Shown here one piece after another: positions 1-6,489 of a stretch of 7,972 nt of DNA. The notes under the pieces are model-generated. The model did no database searches and was not told where the DNA came from. It worked only from the letters and a program-made list of their open reading frames with translations. Location of the stretch: assembly GCA_017989485.1 (NCBI GenBank), contig JAGNPU010000069.1, forward strand, positions 1 through 7,972, read 5' to 3'. The stretch is from Neisseriaceae bacterium. GTDB lineage: Bacteria > Pseudomonadota > Gammaproteobacteria > Burkholderiales > Neisseriaceae. How positions within the stretch are numbered: the stretch's first letter is position 1; the number at the start of each line of letters is the position of its first letter. The position numbers were made by a program, and so were the translations under genes.

Positions 1-690
1 CATCTTGGCCACGTGTTCGCTCTCGATCATGTTGCGGCGTAAATACATGGCAAACACGGCCAAAAAGCCACCGATGAGAAAGGGCACGCGCCAGCCCCAA
101 GCATGCATGTCTTCAGGGCTTAACACCGTGGTCAGCAAGGCCAGGAACAGGGTGGCAATCAGCGAGCCTAGGCCAACGGCAAAAAACACGCTGCTCGACC
201 ACAGGCCGCGCGACTTGGCCGGGGCGATTTCCGACACGTAGGCGTAAGACGTCGTGGTTTCCCCTCCGTGGGCAAAGCCCTGGGTCAGCCGCGCCAGCAG
301 CAAAATCACCGAGGCCCAGTTGCCGATGCTTTCATAACTGGGAATCAGCGCAATCACAATACTGGCCCCGGCCATGAGCAACATGGTGGTCACCAACACG
401 TTCCGACGGCCGATTTTGTCGGCCAAAGGCCCGAAAATAAAGCCGCCAAACGGGCGGGAAATAAAGCCCACGGCAAACACCGCCAGCGTGCTTAATAAGG
501 CGGAGGTGGGGTCGGTTTTGTCGAACAGCGCCGAGGCAATGTACACCGACGCCACCGCATAAATCGTCCAGTCATACCATTCCAGTAAATTACCGACGCC
601 GCTGGCCAATAATGATTTTTTGCGCTGCTTGGCGCTGATCGCCTCTTGTGCTGCGGCGCCCGTGCTTAAGTTGTCTGCTATTTGGGTCAT
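1..690 (-). CDS. MFS metabolite:H+ symporter (MHS family), KgtP-like, N-terminal half
   Basis: Inner-membrane proton symporter that probably imports a small organic acid. The frame is open from an ATG at 690 to the window edge, giving 230 residues with no stop. Full MHS proteins run about 430-450 residues, so this is roughly half. A short polar leader is followed by about six membrane segments (near residues 28-50, 66-88, 98-116, 125-140, 165-188, 200-217). Family marks are GNLLEWYDWTIYA (33-45), the MFS loop 2-3 motif GPLADKIGRR (87-96) and RLTQGFAHGGE (134-144). From memory, the stretch around PSYESIGNW and LLLARL closely resembles E. coli KgtP, the 2-oxoglutarate permease, but dicarboxylate, citrate, proline/betaine and aromatic-acid carriers share this fold, so the substrate is open. 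The start at 690 has AAGGGAG (703-697) six bases upstream. It lies 71 bases after the E3 gene on the same strand, so it is probably co-transcribed and brings in the pathway substrate. The truncation is only the window edge. Confidence 0.9.
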   Translation of the reverse strand, partial: MTQIADNLSTGAAAQEAISAKQRKKSLLASGVGNLLEWYDWTIYAVASVYIASALFDKTDPTSALLSTLAVFAVGFISRPFGGFIFGPLADKIGRRNVLVTTMLLMAGASIVIALIPSYESIGNWASVILLLARLTQGFAHGGETTTSYAYVSEIAPAKSRGLWSSSVFFAVGLGSLIATLFLALLTTVLSPEDMHAWGWRVPFLIGGFLAVFAMYLRRNMIESEHVAKM

Positions 691-696
691 GCGACT

Positions 697-703
697 CTCC
701 CTT
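697..703 (-). promoter_or_regulatory. Ribosome binding site of the MHS transporter
   Basis: AAGGGAG on the minus strand ends six bases before the ATG at 690. It decides the start: an in-frame ATG 19 codons upstream (747) also follows an AAGGAG (754-749), but with a gap of only one base, which is too short for normal initiation. Confidence 0.7.
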
Positions 704-720
704 TTATATTTATCGTCATC

Positions 721-745
721 ACGGTGCAGGCCTCGCCCGCACCGC
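721..745 (-). other. Intercistronic GC-rich hairpin between E3 and transporter genes
   Basis: In the minus-strand transcript, bases 744-735 pair with 731-722 to give a ten-base-pair stem (nine Watson-Crick pairs and one G-U), with a possible closing G-U at 745/721 and a three-base loop (734-732). No run of U follows: the next bases read GAUGACGAUA. It is therefore not a typical intrinsic terminator. It may instead slow 3'-to-5' RNA decay so that the dehydrogenase and transporter parts of the transcript differ in stability, or partly attenuate transcription. It lies 17 bases after the E3 stop and 31 bases before the transporter ATG. The pairing is directly visible; the function is a guess. Confidence 0.5.
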
Positions 746-761
746 ATTCTCCTTGATGCTG

Positions 762-2153
762 CTATTGATGCAAGGCGCGATCGTAGGCCGCCAAAACGGC
801 CTCATGCATGGCTTCCGACATGGTCGGATGCGGCAAAATCACCTGCATTAATTCTTGCTCCGTGGTTTCCAGCTCTTGCGCAATGGCGTAGCCATTAATC
901 ATTTCGGTGACTTCAGCGCCCACCATGTGGGCGCCCAACAGCTCACCGCTGGCGTCGTCAAACACCACTTTGACAAAGCCTTCGGCGCTGTCCATGGCCA
1001 AGGCCTTGCCGTTGGCCACAAACGGAAACTTGCCCACGCGAATGTTTTTGCCCAGAGCTTGAGCCTGCGCCTCGGTATAGCCGACGCTGGCCACCTGGGG
1101 ATGGCTGTAGGTACAGGCCGCCACCTTATGCGCCTGCAACGGGTGCACGTCTAGGCCCATAATTTTCTCCACGCACAGCACGCCTTCGTGACTGGCCTTG
1201 TGGGCCAGCCATGGCGCACCGGCAACGTCGCCAATGGCGTAGACATTCGGCTCGGCGGTACGACAATAGGCATCGGTCACGATGTGGCCGCGATCCAGCA
1301 CCACCTGGGTGTGCTCTAGGCCAATGTTGTCGACATTGGCACTGATGCCGATGGCCAGCAAGACCACGTCAGCCTCTAGCGTGGCCGTGTGTGCGCCCTC
1401 TAGGCGCAGGCTGACCACGCCGTTGGCCAAAGCATGCTCGGCCACCTTACAGCCGGTGTACAAGGCCATGCCGTCCTGGCGCAGCGACTTGGCCACGCAG
1501 GCCGATACCTCGGCGTCTTCCTGCGGCAAGATGCGCGGCGACAGCTCCACCACGCTCACGTCTACCCCTAGGGCCCGATAAAAACAGGCGAACTCAATGC
1601 CGATGGCGCCGGCGCCGATGACCACCATGCGCTTGGGCAGGCGGGTCGGCACCAAGGCCTCGCGGTAGCTCCAATAGTGCTGACCATCGATGGCCATGTC
1701 GGGCAAGGCCTTGGCGCGCGCGCCGGTGGCCACAATAATGTGCTTGGCCGCCAGCTGCTGGCTGCCCTGGCTGCCTTGGACGCTGAGCCGTCCCTGGCCC
1801 AACAGCTTGGCCTCGCCGTGAAAGACGGTGACCTGGTTTTTTTTCAACAGGCCGGCCACGCCACGCTGTAGCTTGGCCGACACCTCGCGCGAACGGCCCA
1901 CCATTTTGCCCAGGTCGACCTGGGCCTCACCCACGGTGATGCCAAACACATCGGCGTTGTTGACCAGCCGCAGCACGTCGGCGCTGCGCAATAAGGCCTT
2001 GGTGGGCAAACAGCCCCAGTTCAGGCAAATACCGCCCAGCTCGGCCTTTTCCACCACCGCCGTCTTCATGCCCAGCTGGCTGGCGCGGATGGCCGCCACA
2101 TAGCCGCCAGGGCCGCCGCCCACCACCACCAGGTCGAATGTTTGATCGCTCAT
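762..2153 (-). CDS. lpdA: Dihydrolipoamide dehydrogenase (E3 of the 2-oxo-acid dehydrogenase complex)
   Basis: Cytoplasmic FAD flavoenzyme that reoxidises dihydrolipoyl-E2 and reduces NAD+ (EC 1.8.1.4). It has 463 residues, a normal length. The FAD dinucleotide fold carries GGGPGG (12-17). The redox disulfide is C43/C48 in GGICLNWGCLPTK, a variant with Trp where many E3 enzymes have Val, which I recall from pyruvate-dehydrogenase-type E3 of alphaproteobacteria. The NAD-binding fold has GAGAIG (180-185) followed by an acidic residue, E203, after the second strand (VVE). The second FAD motif is YAIGDV (305-310). The C-terminal dimer domain supplies the His442/Glu447 catalytic pair in PHPTMSE. 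All catalytic residues are present. It follows the E2 gene by ten bases, and its Shine-Dalgarno overlaps the E2 stop, so the two are likely translationally coupled. A dedicated E3 in the operon suggests regulation apart from the housekeeping complexes. It ends in TAG. Confidence 0.96.
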   Translation of the reverse strand: MSDQTFDLVVVGGGPGGYVAAIRASQLGMKTAVVEKAELGGICLNWGCLPTKALLRSADVLRLVNNADVFGITVGEAQVDLGKMVGRSREVSAKLQRGVAGLLKKNQVTVFHGEAKLLGQGRLSVQGSQGSQQLAAKHIIVATGARAKALPDMAIDGQHYWSYREALVPTRLPKRMVVIGAGAIGIEFACFYRALGVDVSVVELSPRILPQEDAEVSACVAKSLRQDGMALYTGCKVAEHALANGVVSLRLEGAHTATLEADVVLLAIGISANVDNIGLEHTQVVLDRGHIVTDAYCRTAEPNVYAIGDVAGAPWLAHKASHEGVLCVEKIMGLDVHPLQAHKVAACTYSHPQVASVGYTEAQAQALGKNIRVGKFPFVANGKALAMDSAEGFVKVVFDDASGELLGAHMVGAEVTEMINGYAIAQELETTEQELMQVILPHPTMSEAMHEAVLAAYDRALHQ

Positions 2154-2159
2154 GTCAGG

Positions 2160-2166
2160 CTCCTTA
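2160..2166 (-). promoter_or_regulatory. Ribosome binding site of lpdA overlapping the E2 stop codon
   Basis: TAAGGAG on the minus strand: its first three bases (2166-2164) are the TAA stop of the E2 gene, and AAGGAG ends six bases before the ATG at 2153. A ribosome finishing E2 sits on the lpdA initiation signal, which favours translational coupling and balanced E2:E3 output. Confidence 0.85.
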
Positions 2167-3363
2167 AATTAACAGCGTCAGCGGTTCTTCAATCAGCTGC
2201 TGGAACACCGCCAGCCACTGCGCCGCCACGGCGCCATCGACGACACGATGATCGACGGAAAGACAGCAGCTCATGACCGAGGCCACCTGTAGCGCATCGT
2301 CGACCACCACCGGCATTTTCTTAATTCCGCCGACGGCCAAAATACCGGCCTGAGGCGGATTGATGATGGCGTTAAAGCTGCTCACCCCAAACATGCCCAG
2401 GTTGCTGATGCTGAAGCTGCCGCCCTGATACTGGTCTGGCGTCAGCCTGCCATCACGGGCCAAAACGGCCAGCTCGGCCACCTCAGCATGGATGGCCGAC
2501 AGCGACTTGCCTTCGGCCTGACGCAGCACCGGCGTCAACAAGCCTTTTTCCGTGGCCACGGCCACGCTGATGTCGACCTGATGGTATTGGCGAATGGCGG
2601 TTTCGGCCCAGGTCACGTTCATGGCCGGCACCTGCTTGAGCGCCAGCGCCGCAGCCTTAATGACCAAGTCGTTCACCGATACTTTGTCCGCCGCCACGGC
2701 ATTGACCTGCTGGCGCAGGGCCATAAGGGCATCGACCTTGCAGTCCACATTTAAGTAAAAATGCGGCACCGTCGTCTTGCTCTCGGTCAAACGACGGGCA
2801 ATGGTTTTGCGCATGCTGCTCAACGGCAGCTCGTCGTAGCCGGTGGCCGTCGCCGCTACGGCTGCCGACGTGGCCACCGGTGCCTCAGCTACGGGCTGGG
2901 CGTTCAGCGCGGCGTCAACGTCGCGCTTCACAATCCGGCCGCGCGGGCCGCTGCCGTTCAGGCTGGCCAAGTCTAGGCCATTTTGCGCCGCCAGGCGCTT
3001 GGCCAAGGGCGAAGCAAACAGCCGTGTGGGTTCTGCGGCCGCGGTGCTGGCGCTGGCGAGCACCGGCGTCGCCTCTGGCGCAGCGTCTGCCACCACGGGC
3101 GCCAATGCGGCTAGGTCGACCTGACCATCACCGTTCAGCTGGGCGATGGGGGCACCCACGGCGACTTCGTCGCCCTCTTGGGCAATCAGCTTGCTGATGA
3201 TGGCGTCTTCCTCGGCCACCATGTCAACCAAGGCCTTATCGGTCTCGACTTCGGCAATCACCTGGCCCACCACCACGGCGTCGCCCTCTTGTACCAACCA
3301 TTTATTGATGGTCGCGTGCGTTGTATTCGCAAGTACTTCTGGCATGTGTAATAACTTAGACAT
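2164..3363 (-). CDS. Dihydrolipoyl acyltransferase (E2 core of the 2-oxo-acid dehydrogenase complex)
   Basis: Core enzyme of the complex; it accepts the acyl group from E1 on a swinging lipoyl-lysine and passes it to CoA. It has 399 residues from the chosen start. In order: one lipoyl domain (about 1-77) with the lipoylated Lys43 in ETDKALVD; an Ala/Pro-rich linker (about 85-112); the peripheral-subunit-binding domain (about 115-150, ASPLAKRLA to GPRGRIVKRDV) that holds E1 or E3; a second Ala-rich linker (about 152-174); and the acyltransferase domain (about 178-399) ending in SVDHRVVDG, with catalytic His372 and Asp376. One lipoyl domain is common in branched-chain, acetoin and many bacterial pyruvate E2 proteins. 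The first lipoyl strand reads MPEVLANTTHATI instead of the commoner MPxLSPTMTEG. Two tandem ATGs exist (3366 and 3363); the second has AAGGA six bases upstream, while the first has only three, so 3363 is preferred. Acyl specificity cannot be read from the sequence. Confidence 0.95.
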   Translation of the reverse strand: MSKLLHMPEVLANTTHATINKWLVQEGDAVVVGQVIAEVETDKALVDMVAEEDAIISKLIAQEGDEVAVGAPIAQLNGDGQVDLAALAPVVADAAPEATPVLASASTAAAEPTRLFASPLAKRLAAQNGLDLASLNGSGPRGRIVKRDVDAALNAQPVAEAPVATSAAVAATATGYDELPLSSMRKTIARRLTESKTTVPHFYLNVDCKVDALMALRQQVNAVAADKVSVNDLVIKAAALALKQVPAMNVTWAETAIRQYHQVDISVAVATEKGLLTPVLRQAEGKSLSAIHAEVAELAVLARDGRLTPDQYQGGSFSISNLGMFGVSSFNAIINPPQAGILAVGGIKKMPVVVDDALQVASVMSCCLSVDHRVVDGAVAAQWLAVFQQLIEEPLTLLI

Positions 3364-3369
3364 CATGCA

Positions 3370-3374
3370 TCCTT
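3370..3374 (-). promoter_or_regulatory. Ribosome binding site of the E2 gene
   Basis: AAGGA on the minus strand ends six bases before the second of two tandem ATG codons (3363) but only three before the first (3366), so it favours initiation at 3363. The 50-base gap between the E1 stop and this start shows no terminator or clear promoter. Confidence 0.65.
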
Positions 3375-3413
3375 ATTGTGTAAATGAATCACGTTAACCA
3401 ACCTGGTGCAGGA

Positions 3414-5597
3414 CTAAACCCGCTCGCCCTTGTCGCGCATCACGCCTTGTAATCCGGCCACGACCTCTTCGGTTCTGGCGCTGGCGGCCCGTTCCAAGAC
3501 CTTAGAAATGCTCGGCGCGCCTTCTGAACCATGCACGCGCTGGATGGGCTGATCCAGCCAGTCAAAGCAGCGACGCTGTAGCTCGTCTGCCAGCCAGCCG
3601 CCGTAAGACGTCCCCTGGTTGCCCTGCTCCACAATCAACACATTATTGGTTTTGCGGATGCTGGCCTCGATGGTGTCCCAATCTAAGCTGGCACGGTCTA
3701 GGAAACGCAGGTCGATCACTTCGGCATCAATGCCGGTTTGGGCAATGGCCTCTAGGCTGTGGCCCACCATGGTCAAATAGGTCAACACGGTTAAGGCCTT
3801 GCCTTCGCGGCGCACGGCGGCCTTGCCAAAGGGGATTTGATAATCCAAATCATCGGCCGGGAAGGCGCCGCTTTGGCTGTATAAGTCGACATGCTCAATC
3901 ATCAACACCGGGTCGTTGCACTGTAGGGCAAAGTTCATCAGGCCCACGTAGTCAAACGGCGTCGACGCCGCCACGATGCGCCAGCCCGGATTGGTCACAA
4001 AAATGCCGGCCGGGTCCATAGAGTGCTGTGAGCCATAGCCCGTGCCCATCGCCACCTTGGTGCGCAACACCAGCGGCACGTCGCTTTGGCCACCAAACAT
4101 GTGGCGCACCTTACCCACCTGGTTAAACACCTGGTCGGCGGCCACCCACATAAAGTCTGGGTACATAAACTCCACCACCGGCTTAAAGCGCCCGTCGACG
4201 GCAATGCCGCCGCCTAGGCCCATAAAGGCATTTTCGCTAATGGGCGTGCCCAAAATGCGGTCGGGGAATTTTTCCTTCAGGCCTTTGGTGGCCCCGTTGG
4301 TGCCGCCTTTAAGGCGGTGGACGTCTTCGCCCATGACCACAATGCTGGCGTCGGTGCTCATGCGTCGGTCCATCACCGCGGCCACGGCGTCAATAAACTT
4401 GTGCTGGCCCATGGCGGCGGGGTAGCTGGCTTCTTCACAGGTAGGGCTGGCGGCAATCTCGCTGAGGTCGCCGCGAATGCCCACGTCCACGAAGCTGGCT
4501 TCTGGCCACAGCTCGGGGCGAATTTGGCGCTTGCCCTTGGCCGCAGGCTCGGTCAGCTCGGCCACCACCTTGGCCATAATGGCCTGACAGTTCGCCCGCA
4601 GCTGCGTCAACGCCGCTTCGGTGATCAGGCCGCGCTGCAGCATTTGCTGCTCTAGCTGCACAATGGGGTCACGCTGGCGCCAGGCCTGCTCTTCGTCCTT
4701 GCTGCGATAGCCAAAGGCGCTGCCCGGATAAGGGCCGTTTTGATGGAAGAAGCGATACACGTCGGCCTCCACCACGGTCGGGCCCTTGCCTGCACGCATG
4801 TGCGCCAGGGCCTCTTGCATGGTCAGGTGTACCGCCAATGGGTCCATGCCATCCACCTTCCAGCTCGGAATATTAAACGCCAGCCCGCGCGAAGACAGGC
4901 GGGTTTCGGCGGTAGACTCTTCCACCGAAGTCGACACCGCATAGCGGTTGTTTTCGATGAAAAAGCAAATCGGCAGCTGCCAGGCCGCGGCCAGATTCAT
5001 GGTTTCCAGCACCGAGCCGATGTTGACCGCGCCGTCGCCAAAATAGGTGATCGCCACGGCGTCGGTGGCCGCGTGTTTGTGTGCCCACGCAGCACCGGCC
5101 GCCATCGGCGCACCGCCGCCCACGATGGCGTTGGTGCCTAGGGCACCGGCCTCTATCCACTGCAGGTGCATGGAACCGCCGCGGCCCTTACAAAAGCCCT
5201 GGGCCAGACCCAGAATTTCCGCCAGCGTGCGCTGTAACAGGCTTTCCACGTCGGCACCAAAGGCGTCCGCGGCCTTCATGCCGTCGGGACGCAAATAGGT
5301 TAAGGCCTTGGCCAAAAACTGATGGTGGCCGCGGTGTGACCCGTTGACCTGGTCGGCCGCGGTCAATGAAATAATCGAGCCCACGGCGCCGCCCTCTTGG
5401 CCAATGCTGGAGTGGGCTGGCCCGTGCACCAGGCCTTCACCGGCCAGTTCCAAGACGCTCTCTTCAAATGCACGCACCACGTGCAGTTGGGTGAGCATGC
5501 TTTCCAATAGAGGGGCGTCGGCCTGGTCCCAGTCTGCCTGGGTGGTTTTGAGTTCAACCCAGCTGCTGGCGGGTTGAAGAGTGGTTTTTTTTGACAT
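3414..5597 (-). CDS. Thiamine-diphosphate E1 of a 2-oxo-acid (or acetoin-type) dehydrogenase, alpha and beta parts fused
   Basis: ThDP enzyme that decarboxylates a 2-oxo acid (or cleaves an alpha-hydroxyketone) and acylates the lipoyl group of E2. It has 727 residues from the chosen start. Residues about 25-345 are the alpha-type E1 domain with the ThDP/Mg motif from GDGAVNIG (187-194) to ENN (215-217). A linker (about 346-394) leads into the beta-type domain (about 395-727): a pyrimidine-binding part with Glu455 in TPISEN and His525 in SQHS, then a transketolase C-terminal part (about 595-715). In most bacterial E1 heterotetramers alpha and beta are separate genes; here the frame is continuous, so this is a real fusion. 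The usual YRxxGHSxxDP loop is replaced by YRFFHQNGPYPGSAFGYR (281-298). An ATG at 5618 has AAGG directly touching it; the ATG at 5597 has AAGGA ten bases upstream and is preferred. The TAG stop is followed by the E2 gene. Pyruvate, a branched-chain oxo acid, acetoin or another hydroxyketone are all possible substrates. Confidence 0.93.
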   Translation of the reverse strand: MSKKTTLQPASSWVELKTTQADWDQADAPLLESMLTQLHVVRAFEESVLELAGEGLVHGPAHSSIGQEGGAVGSIISLTAADQVNGSHRGHHQFLAKALTYLRPDGMKAADAFGADVESLLQRTLAEILGLAQGFCKGRGGSMHLQWIEAGALGTNAIVGGGAPMAAGAAWAHKHAATDAVAITYFGDGAVNIGSVLETMNLAAAWQLPICFFIENNRYAVSTSVEESTAETRLSSRGLAFNIPSWKVDGMDPLAVHLTMQEALAHMRAGKGPTVVEADVYRFFHQNGPYPGSAFGYRSKDEEQAWRQRDPIVQLEQQMLQRGLITEAALTQLRANCQAIMAKVVAELTEPAAKGKRQIRPELWPEASFVDVGIRGDLSEIAASPTCEEASYPAAMGQHKFIDAVAAVMDRRMSTDASIVVMGEDVHRLKGGTNGATKGLKEKFPDRILGTPISENAFMGLGGGIAVDGRFKPVVEFMYPDFMWVAADQVFNQVGKVRHMFGGQSDVPLVLRTKVAMGTGYGSQHSMDPAGIFVTNPGWRIVAASTPFDYVGLMNFALQCNDPVLMIEHVDLYSQSGAFPADDLDYQIPFGKAAVRREGKALTVLTYLTMVGHSLEAIAQTGIDAEVIDLRFLDRASLDWDTIEASIRKTNNVLIVEQGNQGTSYGGWLADELQRRCFDWLDQPIQRVHGSEGAPSISKVLERAASARTEEVVAGLQGVMRDKGERV

Positions 5598-5607
5598 GGC
5601 GTTTCTT

Positions 5608-5612
5608 TCCTT
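5608..5612 (-). promoter_or_regulatory. Ribosome binding site deciding the E1 start
   Basis: AAGGA on the minus strand lies ten bases before the ATG at 5597, a slightly long but workable spacing. It falls inside the seven-codon extension that a start at 5618 would add, and the only purine run before 5618 (AAGG) touches the ATG itself. The shorter protein is therefore more likely. Confidence 0.55.
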
Positions 5613-5653
5613 ATTCATCCTTGCTTGGTCTTGCGCTTGATGTGGGGGTTTGC

Positions 5654-6439
5654 TTATTGGAAACCGTTGGCGTCCCAGCCGCCATCGATTAAATGGGTTT
5701 GTCCGGTCATGAATCTGGCCGCATCCGAGGCCAGGAACAGCGCCAGCTCGGCGATCTCATCCGGCTCGGCCAGGCGGCCCAAGGGCGTACGGCGCTCTAG
5801 GTCGGCCACGTCTAAGGTGTTGGCCTGGGCCAGCTTTTCCACCAGCGCCGTGCGCGTGTAGCCGGGCCCCAAGGCCAAAACGCGGATGCCAAACTGGCCC
5901 CACTCGGCCGCCAGACACTTGGTCATGGCCACCACGCCCGCCTTGGTGGTGCAGTAGGCCGTGCGTTCGGCCGAGGTCGACAGGCCCCAAATAGAGGCGG
6001 TATTGATGATCACGCCGCTGCCGCTGGCGCGCATGTGCTTGGCCGCCTCTTGCGAACACAAAAACAGGCTGGTGAGGTTGACGTCGACGCAGCGGCGCCA
6101 CTCGTCTAGGCCGATGTCTAGCGACGGCTTATTCAGGGAAATGCCGGCATTGTTAAACAGCACGTCCACGGGGCCGAAGCCGTCGTGACAGGCTTGAAAG
6201 GCTGCCCTGACGGCGGCATCGTCGGTGACCGAGGCCACGTGGCCTTGTACCGCGTGGCCAGCCAGACCCGCCACCGCAAGGCTTAAGGCCTCGGGGTTGA
6301 AATCGACCATAAACACCTTGGCGCCGGCCTTAGCAAAGGCCGTGGCCAAAGACAGGCCGATGCCGGCAGCGGCACCGGTGATGAACACGGTTTTACCGGC
6401 AATGCCTGAATAGTGGGCAGTGGTTGGGGTGGTCTCCAT
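5654..6439 (-). CDS. Short-chain dehydrogenase/reductase, classical type, probably NAD(H)-dependent
   Basis: Cytoplasmic oxidoreductase interconverting a hydroxyl and a carbonyl group. It has 261 residues, typical of classical SDRs (about 250). The cofactor motif is TGAAAGIG (21-28); Asp46 at the end of the second strand (MVDF) usually binds the adenosine ribose and favours NAD+ over NADP+. NNAG is at 96-99. The catalytic set is Asn121, Ser149 (in TASIWG), Tyr162 and Lys166 (YCTTK). The C-terminus MTGQTHLIDGGW is typical of the family. The start at 6439 is chosen because GAGGAG lies six bases upstream; a longer frame from 6520 would overlap the upstream aldehyde dehydrogenase gene by 31 bases and add an AT-rich, non-conserved leader. 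It lies 50 bases after the dehydrogenase and 56 before E1. In context it could oxidise a diol or hydroxy acid to the ketone used by E1, as butanediol dehydrogenase does before acetoin cleavage; this is inference. FabG-like annotation is possible but less likely here. Confidence 0.92.
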   Translation of the reverse strand: METTPTTAHYSGIAGKTVFITGAAAGIGLSLATAFAKAGAKVFMVDFNPEALSLAVAGLAGHAVQGHVASVTDDAAVRAAFQACHDGFGPVDVLFNNAGISLNKPSLDIGLDEWRRCVDVNLTSLFLCSQEAAKHMRASGSGVIINTASIWGLSTSAERTAYCTTKAGVVAMTKCLAAEWGQFGIRVLALGPGYTRTALVEKLAQANTLDVADLERRTPLGRLAEPDEIAELALFLASDAARFMTGQTHLIDGGWDANGFQ

Positions 6440-6445
6440 GTATGA

Positions 6446-6451
6446 CTCCTC
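6446..6451 (-). promoter_or_regulatory. Ribosome binding site deciding the SDR start
   Basis: GAGGAG on the minus strand ends six bases before the ATG at 6439, a strong site with ideal spacing. It rules out the longer frame that begins at 6520 inside the preceding gene. Confidence 0.85.
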
Positions 6452-6489
6452 GTTGATTTTATAAATAATTTTTAATAATGAAGCAGGGC

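Noticed and set aside
704..715. TATAAA-like element before the transporter gene
   Set aside because: No -35 match at the right distance; more likely AT-rich spacer ahead of the ribosome binding site.
721..745. Intrinsic terminator after lpdA
   Set aside because: The stem is strong but no U run follows it, and the next gene on the same strand begins 31 bases later.
4042..5141. Plus-strand open frames of 112-133 codons opposite the E1 gene
   Set aside because: They overlap one another and conserved E1 coding sequence, show no family motifs, and have low-complexity composition typical of shadow frames.
5598..5618. E1 start at 5618
   Set aside because: Its only purine-rich stretch touches the ATG with no spacer, whereas the ATG at 5597 has AAGGA upstream; the seven extra residues carry no conserved feature.
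6440..6489. AT-rich gap with a TATAAA-like -10 on the minus strand (6463-6458)
   Set aside because: The position expected for a -35 box reads CTGCTT, a poor match to TTGACA, and the AT richness alone is not enough to call an internal promoter.
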